NCBI RefSeq assembly: GCF_026130175.1
Contig: NZ_JAIGNI010000013.1
Location: 48,394 to 112,393 of the forward strand
Direction: 5' to 3'
DNA length: 64,000 nucleotides
Origin: Lyngbya sp. CCAP 1446/10
GTDB lineage: Bacteria > Cyanobacteriota > Cyanobacteriia > Cyanobacteriales > Microcoleaceae
Shown: positions 1 through 7,684 of the stretch, in pieces
Position numbering within the stretch: the first letter of the stretch is position 1
How the letters are laid out: each line of letters opens with the position of its first letter
Translations under genes and position numbers: made by a program
The notes under the pieces: generated by a model
Databases searched by the model: none
The model's input: the letters and a program-made list of their open reading frames with translations, nothing else
What the model was told of the DNA's origin: nothing

Positions 1-175
1 TCATCATCAAACCGCGCCGGGAGGCGAAGTCTTTTTGGTTGATTTTCAGGTGGGCGCTGAGTTTGCTGATGCGATCGCTCAGCATGGCGACTTGGACATC
101 TGCTGAACCTGTGTCGGTTTCATGGGTTTGAAAATCGCCCATGATTTCTTGTTTGCGTTGTTGTGTAAGAGCCAT
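1..175 (-). CDS. rpsO: 30S ribosomal protein S15, 3' end outside window
   Basis: Primary 16S rRNA-binding protein of the small ribosomal subunit. The window opens inside the gene on the reverse strand, so only the first 58 codons of the usual 89 or so are present; the missing part is an edge effect, not a mutation. The product starts [12 protein letters not shown] and continues with the [14 protein letters not shown] loop and the helix [21 protein letters not shown], which are hallmarks of S15. It lies downstream of ruvA on the same strand, separated by about 220 bp that contain a palindromic dispersed repeat, so co-transcription is possible but not shown. Confidence 0.96.
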   Translation of the reverse strand, partial: MALTQQRKQEIMGDFQTHETDTGSADVQVAMLSDRISKLSAHLKINQKDFASRRGLMM

Positions 176-310
176 GAATTGATTTTATGCTTTTTTGTAC
201 GATTGTCACAATCCCATATAGTATCACAGGGGAACCGTGAAGGATCAAATTTTTCGCACGGATGAGTTTATTTTTTTGAGCAGCATAGACTTGAATTGCC
301 AACAGACTTA

Positions 311-364
311 GGACGGGCTGGACATCCCACAATTTTTTTTCCTGTGGGATGTCCCGCCCATCCT
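311..364. repeat. Palindromic dispersed repeat, GGACGGG family
   Basis: An imperfect inverted repeat with arms of about 21 bp (GGACGGGCTGGACATCCCACA facing its near complement) around a T-rich loop. It lies between ruvA and rpsO. Related sequences with GGACGGG and CCCATCCCAC arms occur near 32090-32155 and 36493-36560, so this is a dispersed family rather than a terminator unique to one gene, though the transcript would fold into a strong hairpin. Confidence 0.7.
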
Positions 365-398
365 GGGTGTATTCCCGGTTGCTGGATGTAGTATGTGA

Positions 399-1019
399 TT
401 ATCTGCTTAAATGCCCGATCGCCTCACGAATCCAATCTTCCGCACCTTTACCCGACAAACTATCGTCTTGACAGAGATTTTGCAGCGCATCCAAGACTTC
501 CGCCCCAGTGTATCCCATCGCCAGCAAGACCATCTCCACTTCTTCTTGAATAGCTGGGGGGACTCCGGCGGCCATTGAAGTTGTCAAACCTGCTTCCTGT
601 CTCCATTCCGAGAGTTTGTTTTTGAGTTCGAGGACAAGGCGTTCAGCCGTTTTTGCGCCCACACCGGAGGTTTTGGCGAGGACACGGGTGTTAGCGCCGA
701 CGATCGCCTGTACTAAGTCTTGCATTCCTAGAGTATCAAGAAGTGCGATCGCCAATTGAGCACCAACACCGCTAACACTCGTCAACTGCCGAAACAAATC
801 GCGTTCTGCCGCGCTACCAAAACCATACAATATGATTTGGTCTTCCTTAACTTGCTGGTGAGTAAAGATTTGGGCGACTTCGCCGGATGTTGGCAATTGA
901 CCAGTCACACGGGGCAAAATCTGGATTGCATAGCCAATTCCATTGACTTCGAGAATCAAGATGACGCGGTTGCTGCCTTTGCTGATATCGGCGACTGTGC
1001 CTTTGAGATAGCTGATCAT
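399..1019 (-). CDS. ruvA: Holliday junction branch migration protein RuvA
   Basis: DNA-binding subunit of the RuvAB complex, which grips four-way junctions while the RuvB motor drives branch migration during recombinational repair. The 206-residue product has the normal RuvA length. The N-terminal OB fold starts MISYLKGTV. Two helix-hairpin-helix motifs are visible at about residues 79-95 (LTSVSGVGAQLA) and 114-132 (LAKTSGVGAKTAERLV), followed by a flexible linker and the small C-terminal RuvB-binding domain containing LLAMGYTGAEVLDAL. No ruvB lies nearby, as is usual in cyanobacteria. The start is the only good candidate and gives the canonical N-terminus. Confidence 0.97.
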   Translation of the reverse strand: MISYLKGTVADISKGSNRVILILEVNGIGYAIQILPRVTGQLPTSGEVAQIFTHQQVKEDQIILYGFGSAAERDLFRQLTSVSGVGAQLAIALLDTLGMQDLVQAIVGANTRVLAKTSGVGAKTAERLVLELKNKLSEWRQEAGLTTSMAAGVPPAIQEEVEMVLLAMGYTGAEVLDALQNLCQDDSLSGKGAEDWIREAIGHLSR

Positions 1020-1092
1020 ATTGTTTTTGACTGAATACTACTATACTTCTGTATCGCTCTCATTGTTTTCTAATTCAAAATAAGCACAATTA

Positions 1093-1156
1093 GTAGGGTG
1101 CGTCAGTCTGGAAAACCCTAGTTTTTGATAGTAACCTGAAAACAGACGCACCCTAC
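1093..1156. repeat. Short element with GTAGGGTGCGTC terminal inverted repeats
   Basis: A 64 bp unit bounded by the perfect 12 bp inverted repeat GTAGGGTGCGTC / GACGCACCCTAC. Two further members in this window are at 17477-17538 and 32326-32355. The interior is not conserved between copies, as in miniature palindromic repeats. It lies between ruvA and the upstream AAA-like gene. Confidence 0.7.
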
Positions 1157-1187
1157 AACTATACTTCTGTATCGCTGTGCTGATTTT

Positions 1188-3833
1188 TCAATTCAAAATA
1201 AGATGCTCTTTAACCAAAGACAAATCAGTATTGCTAAAATTCACCACAAAAGCCACATTTAAATTTTCCAACGATTTGACAAACCACATAATTTCATCAG
1301 AAGCTTTACCTTCATAGTGGTTGAACAAAACAGAAAATCGCTTTTCCAACTCAGGTTTAACTTTACCCGAAAGCAGTAATATTTTCAGCAGTAAACCCAT
1401 TGTCCGGCTGGGGCCGAGGTTGTATACCAAGTCGTAAAAAACATAGTGGCTGGGATGTTGAGGATTTTTCACTACCAAAAAATTGAACAATTGGTTGCAA
1501 GTCCGAGCTAACAATATATGATTTAATTTCGCCGAGTCGTTTTCGGGAAATATATTTTTGATGAACTTGTACAAGCGTTCGTTAAATTGACGCCCGCCAT
1601 ATTCTGGCTCGATCGACGAGATTAAATATTCATATAATGCTACTTTAAATGAGCCGTAAGATGGAATTTTTCTAGCATCTCTCAGAAAATATTGAGCCGA
1701 TTCTTTGTAACTGCGATCGCCTGCTACTTTCCCGGCAAATTCTCTAACAGCTAAGTGCAGTTCCGCATCATTCAAAAGTGTGGGATTTGGCGCCGAATGC
1801 ACAATTCCTATTTCTGTATTTCTCGGTTCAACTAAATAATTTAAATATTGAGACAAGTTTTTTTCAAATTGTCGCTGTCTTTGAAATTCCAGTTTTTTGA
1901 TAGTTTGGTGGTCTTCCTCAATGCTGCCTTTGCTCAGCAAAGAATGCCCGTACAAATAAGGATACCGACAAATTAATTCACCCAAGGGAGCATGACTATC
2001 TTTTTCCTGCGGTTGCGGCTCTTGCTCTACGGCTTTTACTAAGCGCTCTAGAGTCTGAAATTCTTCACTTTGAGTAAAGAATGTTATTTGTTCTTGCAAG
2101 CGCTTGACTATGTAAAATTCCATCCCGAATCGGGGAGAAGTCTGCTTAAATAAAGCTACTAGATTGGCGATCGCAAATTTGTGCTGTGAGTGCAATTGCC
2201 AACGGTTGATCGGGATGTAGCAGCAGCGGTGGAGGATATATTTAAACTCCCGATCCGATCGCTTGACGGAGATGATATTATACAAAGTTGCTTCAATTTC
2301 GCGATCGGGATAGCCCATGCCGTCGATAAATAGCTTGCGGAAGCGCTCGATCACCTGTGCGGGTGATTCTTGTTCCACGCAGGAGACGATGTGATCGTAC
2401 AATATCTGTTCGTTGCTGCCCGATAAAACAGCATCTGAGGGCGGGGTGAGAATACTCTCTGCACCACTGTCTGAACTGCTTTTTACAACTTGTGCGACAG
2501 CGACTGTGGGTTTATTTTGAAAATTCCCGGGATTCAAGAACCAATAATGTTCTTGGCTTAATTGTTTGTTTGCGGCCCAATCCAAAGCTGACTGCAAACT
2601 TTTCCCGGTCAACAACTGCGATTTATCTTCGCGATCGGAAGCCAGCCATGCTGCCAGCGCTTCGCGGTACGGAGCCAGATTTCCCAGTTCTTTTTCCACC
2701 CAAAACTGATTGAAAACAGATTGATAAATTAGGTTGGCAACTATTAATTTACCGTGAGTTTTTACCACCAATCCTGACAGTTGCAATTCGATTTTTTCGG
2801 GAGCATTATCGGCAGCAACTCCCGGCGTTTGTTCCGGTTTTTTGGGATCGGGCGGTTGCAAAATTTGCTGGTACAGCGTTAACAGTCTGGTGAGATCACA
2901 GCGGTTGTGGAAAAGGCGATCGCGAATTTCTGTCAAATGCTGGGGTTCGTCCCATTCTTCCCAATTTGTAATAATTCTGTGTTTGAGCAGTTGTTCCACC
3001 TGCTGGGCTTCGCAATTTCTGCCAATGAAATTCCCGTATTCAAGTACCAATTGGCACAGTCTTTGAGTCAAAAAAGGTTGACCGTCCGTCCAAGCTAATA
3101 TTTCTTGGAGCACTTTTTGCGGGCGAAAAGCTTTGAGTGCCAATCCTTTTGTTAGTGGAAAACTTTCGTCCAGTTGCAATCGACTTAAATTAATTGACCG
3201 TCCAATATGAAAAGGGTTGCAGCTTGGATCTCGGATCAATTGTGATGGGGTTGCTACTCCGAAAACTGCAAAATTCAGGCGATCGTATTCTGGTTGCTCT
3301 GCCCGCTTGGAGTAACAACCCCGGATCAATGCGAAAAAATCGCTGGTACTGAAATTTAGGCTACTGGTGCTGTCAATGTCGTCTATCAAAATTACCAGAT
3401 TTTGCCGCAGAGACTTGAGCAGAACTTTTTCGATGAATATCTCCAATCGCTGCACCGGTGATAGCACTTCGCGATCGTTCCACCATTTGAGGGCATCAAA
3501 CCTATTTGTGAGGCGTAAGCTGCTGGCGATGCGGTACACGATCGCGGCATACCATTTTTCGAGGGAAATTTCTGGGCTGCTGATGCTTCTCAAATTGATG
3601 GCGACAAAAGCTGTACCTTCTGCTTGCAACCTTTTGGCAGTTTGCACTAGCAGGCTGGACTTTCCCATTTGTGGCGAACTCAACACGTAGCAGAATTGTC
3701 CGGCTTTTAGTCCTTCGTAGAGTTCGCTATCTGCCGATCGCCTGACATAGGTGGGCGCATCGGCAGGCAAATATCCTCCGACTTGATATTGGTTGGTTGA
3801 GTTGACGTATGCTGTCATCTGCGAATTCATCAA
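1188..3833 (-). CDS. AAA-like ATPase domain protein with long unknown C-terminal region
   Basis: An 881-residue protein of the cyanobacterial AAA-like (AAA_35) group. The N-terminus has the family signature [12 protein letters not shown] at about residues 21-32. A Walker A-like loop [10 protein letters not shown] follows at 52-61 and a Walker B strand LVILIDDID at 146-154. A winged-helix-like segment follows around residues 240-300 ([18 protein letters not shown]). In relatives this ATPase is often joined to TIR, WD40 or caspase-like effector domains. Here residues from about 480 on form an all-helical region I do not recognise, with no repeats or membrane segments. Its role is unknown; STAND-like signalling or defence is only an inference. 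No obvious partner gene is adjacent. Confidence 0.75.
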   Translation of the reverse strand: MMNSQMTAYVNSTNQYQVGGYLPADAPTYVRRSADSELYEGLKAGQFCYVLSSPQMGKSSLLVQTAKRLQAEGTAFVAINLRSISSPEISLEKWYAAIVYRIASSLRLTNRFDALKWWNDREVLSPVQRLEIFIEKVLLKSLRQNLVILIDDIDSTSSLNFSTSDFFALIRGCYSKRAEQPEYDRLNFAVFGVATPSQLIRDPSCNPFHIGRSINLSRLQLDESFPLTKGLALKAFRPQKVLQEILAWTDGQPFLTQRLCQLVLEYGNFIGRNCEAQQVEQLLKHRIITNWEEWDEPQHLTEIRDRLFHNRCDLTRLLTLYQQILQPPDPKKPEQTPGVAADNAPEKIELQLSGLVVKTHGKLIVANLIYQSVFNQFWVEKELGNLAPYREALAAWLASDREDKSQLLTGKSLQSALDWAANKQLSQEHYWFLNPGNFQNKPTVAVAQVVKSSSDSGAESILTPPSDAVLSGSNEQILYDHIVSCVEQESPAQVIERFRKLFIDGMGYPDREIEATLYNIISVKRSDREFKYILHRCCYIPINRWQLHSQHKFAIANLVALFKQTSPRFGMEFYIVKRLQEQITFFTQSEEFQTLERLVKAVEQEPQPQEKDSHAPLGELICRYPYLYGHSLLSKGSIEEDHQTIKKLEFQRQRQFEKNLSQYLNYLVEPRNTEIGIVHSAPNPTLLNDAELHLAVREFAGKVAGDRSYKESAQYFLRDARKIPSYGSFKVALYEYLISSIEPEYGGRQFNERLYKFIKNIFPENDSAKLNHILLARTCNQLFNFLVVKNPQHPSHYVFYDLVYNLGPSRTMGLLLKILLLSGKVKPELEKRFSVLFNHYEGKASDEIMWFVKSLENLNVAFVVNFSNTDLSLVKEHLILN

Positions 3834-4786
3834 GATCCTGCGCCCCTATACTGTGCGATCGAAAGGTTACAAATTGCAATAATTATTATTTCCAGCTTCC
3901 TATTATGGAAAATTTTTGTGCATCTTTCTCTATTGTCTACTAACTGACCTTTCTGTTGCTCAATCTTTACCGTATCTTTGCAACTGTTGACCTCAAATCT
4001 GGTTTCGCGGGCGATCGGACTCCGACACTTGATTCTTTACACTCGTTCACATAACGATATCAATTTTTGCTCGATCGGATTGAGAACACCAAAACGCCCT
4101 TGAGTTCATATTTTTTTACAATAATACTTTAAAATTCACCCGATGGTATGATGTTGCCAGGGAAACTCATAACCGCAATGGCGTCAACCTTCTGCCTCCG
4201 GCTGCGGAATGCCGCAGAAAAAGGCTCAGCAATGAGTAGCAATAAAAAACCTCAGCGTTTGGCTGAGGACTGCTTGAGTGGGAGATATCGTTAATCTGCG
4301 TTTTTTTTGTTGACTTAGATTGCATGAAATTCCATGCTGCTGACACTTCCCCAGCTTTCGCGTGCGGGAATCTTTAAGGACAAACTTTTGGGGATGAATC
4401 CACAAAAAGTTTAATTCTTAAAAGCGCTGTCAGTGCGCTGCTAGCCACTGGCTCAACGATAAAAGTTAAGTCTGTGGCTAATTTGTAGAAGATGCGCCCT
4501 GATGAATTAACTACCCGATAGATGAGCACCCTGATGGCATAACTCCCTGATGGATCGACGCCCTGATGGCCTTAGCCCCACTACCCAAAAAAATCTGGTT
4601 GGTGGATGATCGTGGACATTAGTAACACGTCACTTCCGGCGTTTCCGATCGCAAGCGGGTGTGCCTGTCTGAATTGATTATGGCAGGCAGATTTATCAGA
4701 AGACAAGTGGGCTATTGCATCAACCCACTTCTGACAGATCGGGTTAGCCAAAAGGTGTCTATCTACTCAAATCAGGGTCATCGAAC
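3834..4786. other. Long intergenic region with hairpins and spaced CCCTGATG repeats
   Basis: No convincing protein gene. It contains a short hairpin near 4199-4217 (CTGCGG/CCGCAG), a reverse-strand terminator-like hairpin at 4240-4268, the palindrome GCATGAAATTCCATGC near 4321-4336, paired segments CTAGCCAC / GTGGCTAA near 4440-4481, and a run of CCCTGATG motifs at about 4497-4570 spaced about 20-35 bp apart. The pattern suits a structured RNA or a regulatory leader better than coding sequence. Confidence 0.5.
4240..4268 (-). terminator. Reverse-strand hairpin plus T-run
   Basis: Read on the reverse strand, the 7 bp stem CCTCAGC/GCTGAGG is followed directly by GGTTTTTTATT, the form of an intrinsic terminator. 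No reverse-strand gene lies immediately upstream of it before 4787, so it may end an unannotated RNA. Confidence 0.45.
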
Positions 4787-4996
4787 ATGAAAAACAGCAT
4801 CTTAGTATTAGCGGTAATTGCCACCGGTGGCATGAGCTTTTTCCATACGGGCAGCGCCCGCGCTTCTGCGATCGTCCGACAATCTTCATCAGCCAGCAGT
4901 TTTACTGCGGGGGACAGTCGTCCCGACTTTAACTACACTGGAACGAATGAGGATGGGGAGCAAGAAGATGTAAAGACAGGTAAAGGCAGGAAATAA
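4787..4996 (+). CDS. Small predicted secreted protein, unknown
   Basis: A 69-residue ORF. The N-terminus MKNSILVLAVIATGGMSFF is a short charged start plus hydrophobic core, and ARASA near residues 25-29 is a plausible signal peptidase I site. The mature peptide would be about 42 residues, rich in Ser, Asp and Glu, ending in a basic tail GKGRK. I recognise no family. No strong ribosome binding site is visible. It stands alone downstream of the hairpin-rich intergenic region, so it could be a real small exported peptide or a chance ORF. Confidence 0.4.
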   Translation: MKNSILVLAVIATGGMSFFHTGSARASAIVRQSSSASSFTAGDSRPDFNYTGTNEDGEQEDVKTGKGRK

Positions 4997-5258
4997 TTGG
5001 CGCTGTCACTGGTTCGCCGGCGCTGCGGTTGTGTTTGTGGTGTGTTTGTTGTCGCAACCACCTTGGCTCAAGGGGGGTGAAAACTCGCTCGGAATATTCA
5101 TTCTACCTAATCCGAGGGGTTGAAGTCAGAACGGTGAATGGGAAAATAAACAGGTAAGGCGAGTCTGTCGGTGGAGTTTCCCCGCCTATCAACTGCCTTA
5201 TCTTCTGATGTTCGGGATTCGGATCTGGCACAATCGTATTTCATCTCGTAAAAACCCA

Positions 5259-5831
5259 ATGGAAAATATTCTCGAAACTACCCGCAGACAGCGCGTATTG
5301 ACAAGAACCCAGGAACGGCGTCAGGCGACACCAAAAGAAAAACAGTTAATTCACCTGCTGGCCAATATGGCTTGCAGTTTAGTTAACTATGACTACAAAC
5401 ACTCAACCGGGAAGGGAACTCTCGCGCCTTCGGAACGCAAGCGTTTAGCGGAATGGCACTACCTGCGAGTTCAGCAAATTCGCCGGATCGAACGCTCATT
5501 GGAGCCCGTAGCGACCCTCAAGCGCGTTTACTACAAGAGCATTCTCAGTCCGAGGGATCTGAAGTCTTTGAAACTTCTGTGGCTTGATGACGACAAAAAC
5601 CGCGTCAAACGGGTCGATCCTGACTTGGACGACATCCTCAGCTCCGCTTTGGATCGGGGAGATACTTTAAAACAGCTATTTCACTCGATCGAATCCAAGG
5701 AACGGATCTTTGCAGAAACTCCTCGCCCGGGCGTTGTACCGCTGTGGGTGAAGGAGTGGGAAGACTCGGAATATGACATTAACTTTTTTCCGCCTTCGTT
5801 CTCTGCATGGGTTTCGATCGTGGACGATTAG
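5259..5831 (+). CDS. Conserved-looking hypothetical protein
   Basis: I place the start at the internal Met (MENILETTRRQ), giving 190 residues; an upstream ATG at 5208 would add 17 residues of less natural composition. Neither start has a clear Shine-Dalgarno. The N-terminal half is basic and helical (RQRVLTRTQERRQATPKEKQ, then SERKRLAEWHYLRVQQIRRIE). The C-terminal part has acidic and aromatic segments (LWLDDDKNRVKRVDPDLDDI, VKEWEDSEYD). No signal peptide, membrane segment or catalytic motif is visible. It lies just upstream of gun4 on the same strand, about 225 bp away, which does not by itself link their functions. Confidence 0.5.
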   Translation: MENILETTRRQRVLTRTQERRQATPKEKQLIHLLANMACSLVNYDYKHSTGKGTLAPSERKRLAEWHYLRVQQIRRIERSLEPVATLKRVYYKSILSPRDLKSLKLLWLDDDKNRVKRVDPDLDDILSSALDRGDTLKQLFHSIESKERIFAETPRPGVVPLWVKEWEDSEYDINFFPPSFSAWVSIVDD

Positions 5832-6056
5832 GCTGGGCCAGAAACTCTTGGACATGGCAGCGATCGCAAATTTCAGATGGTAAACCGGCGTTGCGATTGC
5901 TGTCATTGACTAGGAGTGTGCGATCGGCTCGGACGGTAGCGGCGTTGCGCGCAGACATCCGAGTAGAGACAAGTGAATCGAAGTCAGTACCATTGTACAA
6001 TGGGGGAAAACCAGGGCTTCAGCTAATAGCTGAGAGCTGATAGCTGATAGTTTCCC

Positions 6057-6773
6057 ATGACTGACTCGATTTCTACTTCTCCATTGGACTCGGCGGCCGA
6101 TACAGCCGAATTGCGCTCTCAGTTGAGGTCGGGTTCGGAAAAATCTCAACTGCAACTGCTGCAACAACACATAGCAGATGCCGGTTGGGACGTATTGATG
6201 GAATTTTTATTAGAACGCAAGTCGGAGGAACCGACGGCGGTAATGGGTAAGGCTTACCAAATTCTTTACAGTGCTGACTCTCCGAGAGTGACGGAGTTTT
6301 TGCAATCGAATTTTCCGACTGGAGTTGTGCCGCTGCGATCGGACTCTAACATTGATTACACTCCGCTGCAACAATTATTGGCGCTACAGGAATTTCAAGA
6401 AGCCGATCGCTTGACATTAGAGAAGCTTTGTGAATTGGCGGGCGAAACAGCTTTGCAAAGAAAGTGGCTGTATTTTACGCAAGTTGAGAGTTTGCCGGTG
6501 GCGGATTTGCAAACAATGAATGTGCTGTGGAAAGTTCATTCCGAAGGTAAATTTGGCTTTTCGGTGCAGCGGGAAATTTGGATGAGTTCGGGCAAGAATT
6601 GGGATAAATTGTGGCCGCTAATTGGCTGGAAGAAGGGGAATAATTGGACGCGCTACCCGCAGGAGTTTATTTGGGATTTGAGCGCGCCTAGGGGTCATTT
6701 ACCGCTGTCGAATCAGTTGCGGGGAGTGCGGCCGTTTGCGGCTTTGATGGGTCATCGGGCTTGGGTGAAGTAA
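6057..6773 (+). CDS. gun4: Gun4, porphyrin-binding activator of Mg-chelatase
   Basis: Gun4 binds protoporphyrin IX and Mg-protoporphyrin and stimulates the H subunit of magnesium chelatase at the first committed step of chlorophyll synthesis. The 238-residue product has the cyanobacterial two-domain form: an N-terminal helical bundle (about 20-95) and the C-terminal Gun4 core (about 100-238). The core shows DYTPLQQLLALQEFQEADRLT, LWKVHSEGKFGFSVQREIW and KLWPLIGWKK, then the porphyrin-cradle segment NNWTRYPQEFIWDLSAPRGH. The start follows directly after a TAGCTGATAGC-type minisatellite (6018-6050), leaving little room for a normal ribosome binding site. Confidence 0.93.
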   Translation: MTDSISTSPLDSAADTAELRSQLRSGSEKSQLQLLQQHIADAGWDVLMEFLLERKSEEPTAVMGKAYQILYSADSPRVTEFLQSNFPTGVVPLRSDSNIDYTPLQQLLALQEFQEADRLTLEKLCELAGETALQRKWLYFTQVESLPVADLQTMNVLWKVHSEGKFGFSVQREIWMSSGKNWDKLWPLIGWKKGNNWTRYPQEFIWDLSAPRGHLPLSNQLRGVRPFAALMGHRAWVK

Positions 6774-6774
6774 G

Positions 6775-7071
6775 GCGGCGGTTGAAACCGTGTCTTGACA
6801 AACATAAATCGAACGGCGGTTGAAACCGTGTCTTGACAAACGAAGATCGAACGGCGGTTGAAACCGCGTCTTGACAAACGAAGAAGATCGAACGGCGGTT
6901 GAAACCGCGTATTGACAAACAAAGATCGAACGGCGGTTGAAACCGCGTCTACACAAACGATGTCCGCCTCCGCGGACTTAAGAGAATCACGTAAAACGTG
7001 ATTTTCACCGCCTATTCTTCAACCCCTCTCAGCTCGGGTTTTGTTTGTGTAGCCGCGGTTTCAACCGCCCG
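6775..7071. repeat. Tandem array plus inverted copy of GGCGGTTGAAACCG repeat
   Basis: Five tandem copies of a 37-41 bp unit start one base after the gun4 stop. Each contains GGCGGTTGAAACCGYGTCT followed by TGACAAAC (ACACAAAC in the fifth) and a GATCGAA linker in the first four. The fifth copy (about 6930-6957) faces an inverted copy at 7043-7071 reading GTTTGTGTAGCCGCGGTTTC, giving arms of about 27 bp. The core GGCGGTTGAAACCG is itself nearly palindromic. The regular spacing resembles a CRISPR array, but the units run directly into one another with no unique spacers. A further copy of the core lies at 45439-45453. Confidence 0.8.
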
Positions 7072-7080
7072 GTCTTCTGT

Positions 7081-7197
7081 TTCCCTGATGGTTCTAGTCA
7101 GGTGTATACGGATAGAATGGCGATCGCGGATGAGTTATTGCCTGGTTTGGAGTTGACTACTCGGCAAATTTTTGAGGAGGCCCAGTTGATTGATTGA
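7081..7197 (+). pseudogene. Possible C-terminal remnant of a Uma2-type nuclease
   Basis: An open frame runs from the edge of the repeat array to a TGA at 7195-7197 and encodes FPDGSSQVYTDRMAIADELL followed by PGLELTTRQIFEEA. The pattern of a short beta hairpin, then LLPGLELTTRQIF, resembles the C-terminus of Uma2 (DUF820) PD-(D/E)XK proteins, which are abundant in cyanobacteria. The upstream catalytic portion is absent because the GGCGGTTGAAACCG repeats occupy its place. The assignment is tentative. Confidence 0.3.
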
Positions 7198-7248
7198 GGG
7201 CGATCGCTCTTTTTGGGTAGGTGGAGCGATCGCAGTGCAAGATATCAG

Positions 7249-7590
7249 TTATACTTCCATGCGGATTTTTACGGTAGTACCAAAAGCTTTTGTGAAGGCT
7301 GATTCAATTTCGGGTAGTTTTTGAATTGCCATTAGCAAAAGTGGTGTTGACGAAACTTTAATTCTTGCTTCCCCATCATTGAGAGCTATTAGTTTTCCGT
7401 GCTGTTGCATCAGTTCTTTAGTAGTGCGTGGTGATATGTGAAGTAGCACAGTTTTCCATGTTAGGTCTAGCATTCCTTGGATTGCTTGTTCCATTTGTTT
7501 CAGTGGATCTATTTTCTGAGGCATTACAGGCAGTTCTAGTTGAATTGGAAAGTTGGGTGATTGTCGATGATTGAGACTTGTCATAATCAA
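7249..7590 (-). CDS. Small protein resembling the C-terminal domain of DnaX (tau)
   Basis: A 113-residue protein. From about residue 35 it reads LDLTWKTVLLHISPRTTKEL, then MQQHGKLIALNDGEARIKVS, and ends LPEIESAFTKAFGTTVKI. This matches my memory of the small domain at the C-terminal end of cyanobacterial DNA polymerase III tau subunits, but here it has no ATPase domain attached. It could be a free-standing clamp-loader-tail paralog. It is divergent from the NACHT gene at 7685 across about 95 bp, so the two may share a control region. The start at 7590 lacks strong support; the in-frame Met three codons in is equally possible. Confidence 0.5.
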   Translation of the reverse strand: MIMTSLNHRQSPNFPIQLELPVMPQKIDPLKQMEQAIQGMLDLTWKTVLLHISPRTTKELMQQHGKLIALNDGEARIKVSSTPLLLMAIQKLPEIESAFTKAFGTTVKIRMEV

Positions 7591-7684
7591 AGTTTCCTCT
7601 GTGGCTGGACTTTTTAAGCATGACAGCTAGGAATCTCATATATTGGTAGTGAGACAAATCTCAGTTTTATGAGAAACGCCTGAT

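Noticed and set aside
5779..6000. A reverse-strand ORF of 73 residues with CDRCH, overlapping the 3' end of the hypothetical gene
   Set aside because: Partly antisense to a longer ORF, no ribosome binding site, and only one CxxC-like motif; not enough to call a gene.
6688..6956. Reverse-strand ORFs with repeated RGFNRRS and KTRFQPPF peptides
   Set aside because: They are translations of the tandem DNA repeat and of the opposite strand of gun4; no ribosome binding site and no family.
6775..6957. A CRISPR array downstream of gun4
   Set aside because: Units are regularly spaced, but whole 37-41 bp units are near-identical with no unique spacers, and no cas gene lies nearby.
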